DNA of 64,000 nucleotides, from assembly GCA_031772625.1 (NCBI GenBank), contig CM062819.1, positions 820,733,503 to 820,797,502 on the forward strand, in the 5' to 3' direction. This stretch comes from Pinus tabuliformis (taxonomy: Eukaryota; Streptophyta; Pinopsida; Pinales; Pinaceae). Within the stretch, counting starts at the first letter, position 1, and each line of letters opens with the position of its first letter. A program made the position numbers and the translations under genes. Of the stretch, positions 22,755 through 33,149 are shown piece after piece. The notes beneath the pieces are model-generated. The model was given only the letters and a program-made list of their open reading frames with translations. It ran no database searches and was not told the DNA's origin.

Positions 22755-24480
22755 GTTGGTGCCCCAGAACCTCCCAATTTCTCTACAACTCAGTGCAGCC
22801 TTCTCCACTCTAAACATTGGTTTTTTGGGAACCTTAGATGGGATGTTGACTCAGGATCTTCTCTGCAGATTGGCCTAGACTCCCTCTCTGACCTGACAGG
22901 TCTGCATTTACTTTCTCCTCCTCTTATTACTTTCCTTCACAATCATGGTTACTTTGTGATTAAGGATATTTCTTTTGCTCATCTTTCCTCTCCAACTTTC
23001 ACTCATTGGAAAGATGCCTCTGAGCTTGGAATTCCTGGAACAATGACTTCAAAATGGAAATCTTACATTACTAATCTCAAGCTTGTTGGGATTTTCCTTT
23101 CATCAAAATCATATAGATTCATTTGGTTCATTGGCCCTCAACTAGGGAATTTCATTGTTCATGAGGAATTTCAGATTATCTACCAGCCTACTAAACATAT
23201 TCCTTTCTTTCCTTGGCTGGCTAGATCATGGAATTGCAATTTCCCACTCAAACTCAAATGCTTCTTATGGTTGGTGGTGCACAACCGGATCTTGACTTGG
23301 GAAATCCTTTGTAGGAGAGGCTATCAGGGCTGAGGCCAGTGCTACCTTTGCTCTTCTGCCGGTAAGGATACCAACCACCTTTTTCTACATTGTCCCTTTT
23401 CCTCCTTTGTCTGGACTTGTGTGCTTCAATTTATTAACTCCCCTACTTATTGGGATCACTTTGATATAGTCACTTGTCTTGGAAGTTGGACTGCAGACCA
23501 TCAATCTTATGGTACATTGGCCTACTTCATCATCTAGGGCATTTGGCGGGCTAGGAATGCCCTCATCTTTGATCATGTTTTATCGAACATCTGGCAGAAT
23601 AGTTGTAGAATTATCTCTTTCTATCTTGAACACTCTTCCTTGTCACCCTCTGCCCCCAAGAGTCCTCCTCCTGCTTGTAATATCTGGTTCGACTTCCCGG
23701 TCAACTCTTTAATGGAGCTTCCTCCTTTGGACTATGTGGATGCAGAATGGCCATCCATCTTGGGCCTAAGACTTTTTACAGATTCCACTGGCACTGTGGT
23801 ATGGGCACCAACACACGAGCATAATTACTTTCCCTCTAGGGAATTATGTTATGTGCTAAAAGACTTGGACTTAGGGATCTGACAGTTTTTGGAGACTCCA
23901 AGTCAGTCATCGACTGGAAAAATGACAAAGGCTCCCTTAACTCCCCTAATCTCGATCCCTGGAAATGCAGAATACAGACCTTGATCCATGAGCTTCACTC
24001 TATCTCCATTTTCCACATCTACAGGATCCAAAATGGTGAAGCGAATCGTCTATCTAAAGAAGGTTGTTTTTTAAGACTGAAAGGATTTTTTTCCAGTTCT
24101 ATGCTTCTGGCTCATTGAAAGGGAAGGGACATTTCATGATCTAATTTTGAATGTTGGCAACAGGCTCTATTACACAGTACTATGTTTCCTTTGTTTTGTC
24201 ATTTTTCTACCCGATTGCGTGCTTTTGTTCCCCTAGTCTACACAGTAATTCTCTTCGCTCTCATTGTAAAGTCTATAATTGTTTTTGAAACTATCATGGA
24301 AGCTACAATACCGATATTTTCTTTTTGCACGGGTGACATTGAGTTGATCTAATCCATGGATAAAGTCCTCTCTAGAATATGTATTCTCTGAACTATCTAC
24401 TTTCATTATTTATAAATGGAAAGCATTTTTTCTGCTTGGAAAAAAACCTACATATTTGTTGAAATATAACAAGTCTGATT
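22755..24480 (+). mobile_element. L1-type LINE 3' fragment inserted in an older repeat
   Basis: The insertion is defined by comparison with the uninterrupted repeat copy at 27.1-28.3 kb. It contains C-terminal LINE coding (zinc-binding plus RNase H) and about 350 bases of 3' flank. It is 5'-truncated, as is common for LINEs. Target duplications and a long poly(A) tail were not identified, so the edges are approximate. Confidence 0.6.
22860..24117 (+). pseudogene. LINE zf-RVT and RNase H domains, decayed
   Basis: The translation shows a reverse-transcriptase zinc-binding domain (FPLKLKCFLWLVVHNRILTW, then CYLCSSAGKDTNHLFLHCPF...VW). It is followed by an RNase H-like domain (LRLFTDSTGTVVW, later DLTVFGDSKSVIDW and HIYRIQNGEANRLSKEG). 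This pairing is typical of plant L1-type LINE polyproteins. Stops and frame changes at about 23331 and 23880 break it. The catalytic reverse-transcriptase core is absent because of 5' truncation. Confidence 0.8.
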
Positions 24481-24960
24481 GATATCAACCAAATATCGAT
24501 TTTCCAAGTTGAGTTTTCAAGTCTAAACATTGTATCTATTTTGTTATGAATTAGTTTATCACTGGTTGTTGTGTGATTGTATGCTAATTCCATATGAGGT
24601 TATTATTGTTCCCATTATATTTTATTAATACGATGACATTCTAGACCATTTTGTGTTTATTTGCTTCAATTTTATTTTATTAATAGTTTCTCTAATCCCA
24701 ACAAAAAAATATCTCCAACCATGATGTGAGCATCTGGTTGTTACAATTTCTCAACTGAATTTCTAATCTCAAGCTCTTAAATTTAGTAACTCCTCCTCTT
24801 TGAGATTATTGAGTTTGTGCCTTAGAATGCATGCCTTCCCTTTAGCACTTAGTCCAAATGTTGATTGAGTCTTCCAAACTCCTATTAACTCCTTATAAAA
24901 ATCATACTGAGTTGGGACGTAATGAGTTGTATACTTCATTCCTACCCTAATAACTAAAGG

Positions 24961-26797
24961 TGTGGTGAACATGTAAGAATCTTATTGTATGCTTTAGTGT
25001 ACAACCATCAATCCTTCACTTAATATAATCCTTGACTTAATAATAATAATAATAATCTAATTTTAAGGTTATGGTCAAACCAAACATCAAATTTGTGTAT
25101 GAGACCCTTTTGTTTGTGGGAAAAAGGACTCGCCTCCATGCAATGATTTCACTGTTAAAGCTTACGAAGGTGTAGATGCTCTATCCTCTCTGCATTTGAA
25201 CTTAAGACCTCTTATGAGGAAGCACATGTCCTCAATCATTAGACCCACTCATGCTAATTTTCAAGTAATGATTTTGACATTTCATCTACATCCATTTTAT
25301 TTTCTAGCTACCACTCATTGTTCATTGGTAGATAATGTCCATTTGAGTGATATCTTTATGTGGATGAAAAAGAAAACTAATTAGACTCAAAACCAAAGGG
25401 GATAGAATCTATACATGTTAAATGATTAATATTGGCCTTTTGTGATGAGGCTTAAAGGGTAGGCATCCCTAGAGAGGGACCCATGTGGGACTGTCTCCAA
25501 ATACCTTGACCCTTGCACAAGTTCCTACTGGTATTGACTTAGAGACTATTGATATTAGCTACACCTAATTTTCTCATTGGAAAAAGAAAGCAAATAAAAA
25601 ATTATGAAACCACAAAATATTTTAATTATACCATGATCCCCTTAACTCTTTGTTAAATCCATTTGGGTGTCAGATAAGTCATGGGGGCTTCATTGGGAGA
25701 GCAGTACCAGACCACGTGCATTCATATTGGGGGGTATATATTGAGGAAAAAATGACATAATATATTAAACATATAATAAGGGGTAAATGGTTTTTATATT
25801 AGTAGGTATAAAAAATGGAGCTCAAAGTTAATGAAAAAACATAAAGCGCTATATAAAATGTTAATGAAAAAATAGATACCTACAATATCTAGTAAAAATA
25901 GGCGTTTTTTAAATTGGGAAGGTGTTTTGGGTTCATATTGGTAGGGGGTTAAAGAATGCGATTTTTAGAGGTATTTCCTAATATGTAGTCAAATTAAGGG
26001 TATTTTTTAGTATGCCACAAATGCACGTGATATATCAAAGGTTTATTGAGTGAAGGCCCCATGGAATAAGTATTACCTTACAAGCGAGAATTGATAGATC
26101 AAAGAAGGATCCAAGATCAGTCGGAAGATCCCTTCCCATTGCCTTATCTATTAATTTAAAAGTGATCTAGGATGATGTTAAAGAATAAAAGAAAAAGGGT
26201 ATTGGTGAAGTTATTCCACTAAATTTCATTTGGAAAAAAACAAAAAATTTGTCAAACAGAGATTGGTACAATTGTTGAGAGGTTAAAACAACAAAAATCC
26301 AAAAACTTGGGATGAGAAACTAGTATACGTTTAGCATTCATACAATTGAGCACTCCATTATTCCGCAAACAAATTGATTTCTTAGATTTTCTTTGGCTAT
26401 TTTCCTCCCTCACTATTTAACATTGTGTATGGATAACAAAAGGACAAAGCATAGATGCAAGGAGAAGAGGGAAAGGAAAACATTATTGTTGGAAGGATCC
26501 GGTAAATACATTTGAAAGCATAGGAGCATCTTGAGAGAAGTTAGTAGTAGGATAAAGCTAGACATGACTAGCACAAATAAGATAATAAATTCCACATTGG
26601 AGACGAGGTATGGAATTCCTTCATAATGAATTTTCCTCCTTATATGCAGATCAATATGGTGGTAAATGTTGATTAACTAAAGTTATTCAACCATTCCATG
26701 TTGGATGGAGAAGAAGATCATCTATGTCTTCCCACTATCGAATGCTCTATGTGCTCCTATATATTTGGAGGATAGAGGAAGGAATGAGTAACTCACA
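24961..26797. other. No gene seen; small TAA microsatellite
   Basis: AT-rich with no protein motif. A (TAA)n run of about 20 bp lies at 25036-25056. Short ORFs are unconvincing. Confidence 0.4.
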
Positions 26798-27033
26798 AAG
26801 GGAAGTTGGAGATATAGTAGATTGGTCTCAAGGGATAAACTCCAACAACAACAAAAACGGTAAGAGAGGGACCAAGTTCATATGAAGTTCCCTCACCTAT
26901 CCTTGGAAGTAGTATCTCGTAGAGGAGAATTAGAGATCTAGTCACGATTGGTCTCAAAGGATAAACTCCAACAAAAGAAAATGGTGAAAGAGGAACCATG
27001 TTCAAATGAAGTTCCCTCGCCTATCCTTGGAAG
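26798..27033. repeat. Two-copy tandem repeat, about 126-bp period
   Basis: GATTGGTCTCAAGGGATAAA... (26820) and GATTGGTCTCAAAGGATAAA... (26946) begin two diverged copies. Each ends CACCTATCCTTGGAAG or CGCCTATCCTTGGAAG. The preceding GGAAGTTGGAGATATAG-type word is also duplicated. Confidence 0.75.
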
Positions 27034-27116
27034 CTTTTAGGGACCAAAAACCTCTCAATAGGGAAGTGTGATCAAAATTGAAAAACCACAAGAAATCAAA
27101 TCAATTTGTTTTTAGC

Positions 27117-27212
27117 TCAAGGAAATGCACAATGCTCAATGAATCATTCATTTAGCAACAAAAGTCAAGGAAGTGCACAATGCTCAATAAATCATTCATT
27201 TAGCAACAAAAG
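27117..27212. repeat. 48-bp tandem duplication
   Basis: Units 27117-27164 and 27165-27212 differ at only two positions. They form the left edge of dispersed repeat copy 2, whose partner at 22.27 kb appears to have a single unit. Confidence 0.85.
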
Positions 27213-28330
27213 TAAAGTCCACAAATATTGATGAACTATGATATGGAGCTAATGGAAATAAAGACCCATTCATGGCCAATATCATACATCCACATAATGT
27301 TGTAATGGCAATGCAAACCTAAAAAAAAAAAGTAAAAAAATAGAGTGAAAAAAGAAAATTGGTTAAGTATAATTTTAAGAACCACCATACATTAAAGTGT
27401 TAGTTGAAAAAAAAACTAAGAATGCCAATACTAAATTTCTGGGGATGATCCAGAATTGGGGATAACTATCCTTTTAGCTGACTCCATCAAAGCCATTTTT
27501 CAATAACTTTGTATAGTACGAGTTTGTATGGGTTCGGTAGAGATTGACCAGCATTGCTTATGGAATTTCTATATAAAAATGTGAATGAACCAGAGACAAA
27601 GATTGACTTGTAATCTGCATTCGCTAAGAAATAGGAAAATGGACCAAAACCAATCAAATGTTGCTTTCCCATTTAAATTCCCAAAATAAACAATGTCCAT
27701 TGTATTGTGAATTGCTTTATGATCAGTTTGATTTTGCAAAAATTCTGTGTAAGGATATTGTTATTCCCACTTGTATTTAAATGGTCTAATATGATGAAAT
27801 TCCAAACTGTATTGTTGTTATTTTTCCCTCAATTCGATTTCTGTTAGTAATTTCGCTAATACCAACCAAAAACACAGCTCCGAACTCCCACCTAGTGGCG
27901 TTCCTTTTTTCAGGAGGAAAAAAACACTGGTTATTATTAATACGTAAAAAGAACCAATACATCATAATGAAATATATTCATCAAAATAGCCCACCATAAA
28001 GATATTATATGCGCCACAAGAAGGCTATATGCTGCAAGCAATCAAGAACAGGCAAGGGTGGAGAATGTCTCCATGGCCGATGGTAATTGCGTACTCGTTT
28101 TAGTTTCGGCCACCTAGCGGTGTTCATTAGATCAATGGATGTGATCATTTTGCTGTTGCAATTTCCCAACTAAATTTCTAATATTAAGCCCTTAAGTCTA
28201 GCAACTCATCCCGTTTTGTATGGGTTGTGGCCCGTATCCCTTCAGCACCTGGCTGTTGTCCAAAGGTTGATTGACTCTCCCCAACTCTAACCAAACCCTT
28301 AGGGCAGTCATACGACGTTCTACCGTATCC
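27117..28330. repeat. Dispersed repeat copy 2
   Basis: Diverged homologue of 22260-22750 plus 24485-24960. It lacks the LINE but has an extra segment of roughly 230 bp at about 27891-28124. That segment is flanked by imperfect copies of CACCTAGTGGCGTTC. Minus-strand translations of the two copies are loosely alike, but no protein family was recognised. Confidence 0.65.
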
Positions 28331-28600
28331 TTCAATGTGTATCTACTTATTACAATTATAAGGCAACAATTTTGCCATTTCATCAATGAGTTAAATTTAC
28401 TTTGAAATATGTCCATTTTCTTATGTGCTAATGCTCTCTGTCCAGGCGTAAATAAAGTCAATTTTAGTGTTATTTCAACGTGGAAACACAGATTAAAGCC
28501 ATTTGGGTGCTCGATTGTATTCGCTTGACCAGTATTGGTGGAAGAGAAAACGATCCAAGGAAAATCAACGATTCATTTTCATCCCCAGGATTTCTCTAAT
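28331..28600. other. No gene seen, left flank of the methyltransferase transposon
   Basis: Short stretch between dispersed repeat copy 2 and the TTAA that starts the large transposon. No motif recognised. Confidence 0.4.
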
Positions 28601-28631
28601 TTAAAACAATGTAAATTTTGAAACGGTAACT
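28601..28631 (+). repeat. Left terminal inverted repeat
   Basis: Begins TTAAAACAATGTAAATTTTG. It matches the reverse complement of 40967-40997 at 27 of 31 positions. The TTAA at 28601-28604 is the likely target-site duplication. Confidence 0.75.
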
Positions 28632-29440
28632 CATACCATTCCCCGTTTTGTAGAGATAGCAAAAAAGTGATCCGATTTTGAAAAAGGGCGATGTAGAACA
28701 CAAATGTGTTTTTTAAAGCTTAGTTTTTGGTATTATAATTTTTTTTATGTACATTGCATTTCATAATGGTAGTGTTTTTTACGCTGATTTAAAAACGTGG
28801 TAATTGGTAATTCTACACCAGGTCTTTTTTTTTTAAGGTTTTTTTTGTTTTTTTTTTTTGTTTTTTTTATGAAATGTAAATAATTATTTGTAAATTTAAT
28901 AATTTTTGAAGTGGTCTTTTTCTTCATATTTTCTTGTTTTTATTTTTTATTTTTTTATTTTTGTAGTGAGGTTTCTATTGTTTCGCATATTTAAAGAAGA
29001 AGGTCGATATTTTGAATTTTCGATATTCTACATAGTTATACATTGTTAATTAATTTTTCAATCCACAAGAAATAATTGTTTCTAAAAAACTATATTTTTA
29101 GAAAATGGACATAAAAATCGCTATTTTTTACATAAATATAATTAAAAAATTACACATTTTGATAATTTTTTGCTACAATTGACATGCGAAAATCACAATT
29201 TTTATACGAAAATTTTAACTAAAAATAGTTAAATAATATTTTTTTAATGAATTTCATGTCAAAAAAATAATAATAATTAACTTAAAAATTAATGCGAAAA
29301 TTACATATTACAAATATTGAACGCATAACAACTTTAATTGAGTGTATATTCTTCTCATAAAATGTCAAAATCAAAACATTGCAAGTATAACTACTTAATA
29401 GTTACAAAAAATGAATTTGATTTCCAAGCATAACTTAAAT
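28632..29440. other. AT-rich left subterminal region, no gene
   Basis: Very T-rich runs and A/T-rich sequence between the left end and the stop codon of the methyltransferase gene. No coding potential. It would hold the 3' end of that transcript. Confidence 0.5.
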
Positions 29441-30936
29441 TTAATCAATAATGTCACGTAATCCAAACTCTTCGTCCTCTAAAGTTTCATCATTGTCTTG
29501 TTCTACAATAGTTTCTGCTTTCTTTTGCTCATTTTCATCTTCTAATGGATCTTTGATGTCTGTGAAGCTCCTAATGTATGTTTTTCCAAACATCCCATGT
29601 AATGGTGGTTGAGGTTTCTTTGCCTTTTTTGCCACATGTGATTCACTAAAGTCCCCTTTCTCCAAACCAATTTCTTGCATTGCATCTGAAAGAAATTGAA
29701 GAGCATTAATTTTTTGCTGAATGAAATTGCACTGTAATGGATCTTTTTCAATTGCAATGCAATTTCTTCCTTTTTGAAGGCAACATGCTAGTGTTGTACC
29801 TAATTATTAAGCACAAAAGAAATAATGAAGTAAATTAGTATAATGACACATTAATTAAAAAAATAACGTATTGAAATTCAATTCTATATAATAAAACTTA
29901 CATGAGCCAGAAAATAAATCCAGAACCCAATCTTCTTTATTTGAACATATGTCTATAAGATAGTTAATCAATAATTGTGGTTTTTGATAAATGTTAACTA
30001 TCTCTTCTTTTGCTTCTTTATCTTCATATGTTAGTTTTCTCACAACAGCATCATAATTCAATATTTGGCTATGACTCTTTTCATTTACCCGATTAAAAAT
30101 CATAGACATATAGCTATCATCTTTTGCCCAACTATCAATATGAATGAAATTACAATCATTTATAAATACTTGATTGTCACAGTTAAGAAGATTTGACTTT
30201 TGCCTGTAACATGAAATAGTAAAAGTTCAATCAAACTGTACATAAATAAATTTTTCAACATTAATCAAATATACATTTTAAACGTCTTACCATGTATGTT
30301 GCATCCTTGAATTTGTTTTCCCTTTGAAACTTGACAATATCATTGCCAATTGTGTGTTTGAATGAAATGTCACAAATCTCCATAATAGTAATGACGTGAC
30401 TTCTACAAATCTCGCAGCCACTTTACTAAGAGCTTGATAAGTATAAGGGTCACTATCATAGTCAATGTTTGGAATATTGAAACCATGTGGAATATCTTCA
30501 ATAACTAGGGCATACTCCCTTTTAGGTATGAGTTTAGCAATGTTTTCACAGTGGTCTTGTATTACTTGATATTGAACAGTGTCTAGCCCATTCCAAATGA
30601 AATGAGTAAGAGTTGGATCAAGTTCAACATTCTTAACACGTTGCTTCCTTAGTCTTTCGATCTTTATTTTTTCAATAAAGGTTCTAAAGCTAGTTGGCGC
30701 TCCATTATCATCCTTCTTCATCTTTTATAAAATAAACAAATATATGTGTAAGTTATAAATTAAAAATAGTACACAGATGAATAAAAATGAATGTATAAAT
30801 CAAAATACTTTTTGAAATGCAAGATAAAAAGCTTTTAATGTTGATGTAGAACTTGAATCTGGATAGTTGCGTACAACATCATCCCAACTATCTTCATTCA
30901 ACAATTTAACCATTTGTTCTTGAATTTTCATGTAAA
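29441..30936 (-). CDS. Beta-class DNA methyltransferase module (last four exons)
   Basis: Exons read on the minus strand: about 30936-30809, 30721-30291, 30203-29902 and 29799-29441. All introns use GT-AG, and the last three exons join in exact phase to 363 codons plus TAA. The product has a motif IV-like segment, YALVIEDIPHGFN (residues 71-82 of that part). Further on are QKPQLLINYL (motif X) and DWVLDLFSGS (motif I), then TTLACCLQKGRNCIAIEKD. The order IV, X, I is that of beta-class N4-cytosine/N6-adenine methyltransferases of bacteria and phages. Two oddities: motif IV reads D-I-P-H rather than D-P-P-Y/W, and the Gly closing D-L-F-S-G-S-G is Cys, created at a splice junction codon. Function is inferred from motifs only. 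The same gene continues upstream as the ParB-like module. Confidence 0.75.
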
Positions 30937-31070
30937 CTTTGTAAATGCATAGATAAAGTAACAAAAAGTCAATATAATGATATGTATAACAAATACTACC
31001 AAGAACAACATGTTTTATTTAAAAGAAAATTATAATCTAGAAATAAATAAAAATAATTCAACAAACTTAC

Positions 31071-32463
31071 TTTTAAAATTCCTCAGACATTTCCTCTAAT
31101 GATAATTCCCCTAACTTCACACGATATAATATTGTTTTGATAATTTTTTCATCTTTCACTCCTTGCATTGCTCTCTAATGTGTGATAGTCATATCTTTTG
31201 GAAGCTTCTTCAATTCAGGACCTGATTTACTTCCGCCACATATCAATGGCTTAGACTTTTTGACCTTCTAGTTTTTAATGCCAATGTTTTCCCACATGCT
31301 AAAAATCTCATCAATCAACTTCCAAACATCTACAGTTCTAAATGCCAATTGGAAAATGTTATCAACACCTTTGAATATATCACTAAAAAGGTTGTGTTTT
31401 CCACCTTTTGAATTGGGTTTCTCTTCAATTTGATAGCCTATTTCCATACAACATTCCCTTCGGAAATATGCACTAACATTTATCTTATCCCCACCACGTT
31501 TTTCTTGAAATTCACTATGAATAAATCTAACCCTTTAGATGAAAGTCATATACATCCTATATTCATTATCTGAATTATGATCCCATGCCACTAACTTTGC
31601 TTCTGTATCCGATAAACCAACATAAATGATGCATTTCATTGTTTCAAAACGTGAGTTATTGGGATATTCCTCCATCAATTGTCTTTGAGCTTCTACAGAA
31701 TGGTTCCCTCCAAGCACATAATAATTGTATTCAAAACATTTTGACTTATCAAATGCTTCTTTGTTGGGAACTTGAACTAGATCAACAAGAAGCACATAAT
31801 TAACCACATGAGCATATAGATTGTACCTCATTAATGTCTTCAAGTTGTAAACATGCATATGGTGTGGCTTTCTGACTTGATATTAACATTGTCCTTCACT
31901 TGCCTTATAGGTTTGTCTGACATTAAGTTGAAATGTACGACCACCATCAATTAAGTTTTTCTTTGTCAAATTCTGTCGAATGGCATTTTGTTTTGTTTTA
32001 ACAATGTCATTCTCTAAATCAGCTCCTGGTGTAATGATTTTTATGCTTTCTTTTGAAGTTTCACTAGGTTCTTCACTATTGGTAATGACTACTTCAAAAT
32101 ATTCAACTTTACTTTTCTTCGTCATAACATTCTCAACAGATTTATTCTTGGGCATTGTTACTTTTGGTCTTTTACGACTCTTCTCAGTTCCAATGTCATC
32201 TTCAGTAACTGCAAAATATGCTTCATTGTCAGTTTCAACTTCATCGTCCTCAAAAATTATTTGTCTACGCTTGCTAGATTTATCCACTAGAGGCCTTTTT
32301 TTATGATCCTTTGGATGTAGTTTTGTAGCATCATCAATTACTACATTTTGCATGTTTCCATATCTTCTTCTGACACTGAGTAAAAACTGTTGACAACTTT
32401 CATGATATCATGCTCTATGAAATGAATGCCTCCCAACCTAATTGAACAACTTTCAACAAAATT
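31071..32463 (-). pseudogene. ParB-like module of the methyltransferase gene, nonsense mutated
   Basis: This exon begins at a CAG acceptor in phase with exon 1. It encodes a K/D/E-rich linker with nuclear-localisation-like KKRPLVDKSSKRRQ. Then comes a ParB/Srx-like segment: LVDLVQVPNKEAF, YVLGGNHSVEAQRQLM, MKCIIYVGLSDTEAKLVAWD. A helical tail follows. G-G-N-H followed by E-A is the ParB nuclease-like signature. In bacteria and phages a ParB N-terminal domain is often fused to a DNA methylase, the same order as here. The frame is broken by one frameshift near 32350 and in-frame stops near 31883, 31535, 31270 and 31172; a TAA also lies at the 3' edge. Confidence 0.65.
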
Positions 32464-32563
32464 CTGCCAAACAAAATATCATATGTCAATAAAAACAAAA
32501 TTAAAAAAATATAGCGAGACACTTTCAAGAAAGAAAAATACAAATATAAATAACAATACTTAC

Positions 32564-33010
32564 GATGTTTTGTTTCATCTCATTTACAATTTGTTTACAC
32601 AACTTTGTAGATACCTCTCTCGTGTCATACAATGAATATGATAGTCGATATTTAATCCTTTCATGTGACTTGGGAGCTTTTGTAAGTATGTAAACAACTT
32701 CAGTGTCCGGTACCAAACACATATATATGACTCTTCCCATCAGCGCAAAAATTCCATTTTCATTCAGTATATCAATATATAGATATATATTCACATTTTG
32801 GCTTTCTCTTTCTTTCACATACCAGATTCTTGATGGGAATTTCATTTCTTTTGAATTCTTCCAGTCTGAAATCATCTTCTTATCGTTTGAAGCACTTGAA
32901 AGATTTGTAGCCATGAACCCAGGTGGAGTTCGTTCACCAATGTTTTTTGAAGATGCACCTTTAAGAGTCTTTGGTCCAGAAAGATTTATAGAAATCTTAT
33001 TTGATGCCAT
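32564..33010 (-). pseudogene. First exon of the ParB-methyltransferase gene
   Basis: ATG at 33010 (MASNKISINLSGPKTLKG), an open frame of 149 codons, then a GTAAGT donor at 32563. The acceptor of the next exon (32463) continues in phase 0 as NFVESCSIRLGGIHF. I recognise no domain. Labelled pseudogene because the gene it belongs to is broken downstream. Its promoter would lie between 33010 and the GC-rich island. Confidence 0.6.
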
Positions 33011-33149
33011 TTTTCTGAAAAATATAAACACATAAATCAGTAAATAACGAAAACATATTAACTTAAATCCACAATGAAAATATATCATAAATTTTTAATT
33101 TGTATAATCAGATAATTGAAATTAAAAAAATATTAACACTAAGAAATGG

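Larger units (their letters stand above)
22220..24960. repeat. Dispersed repeat copy 1, split by a LINE
   Basis: Segments 22260-22750 and 24485-24960 are diverged homologues of 27117-27670 and 27670-28330 in the same order and orientation. Shared stretches include GCTCAAYAAATCATT, CAAATATTGATGA-type, TTGGGGATRMCTATCCTTT and CAATTTCYCAACTRAATTTC words. The 1.7 kb between the two segments has no counterpart in the second copy and holds the L1-type LINE. The nature of the underlying repeat is unknown. Confidence 0.65.

Noticed and set aside
24769-24972. Minus-strand ORF in dispersed repeat copy 1 as a gene
   Set aside because: The matching region of copy 2 keeps little protein-level similarity, and no family was recognised.
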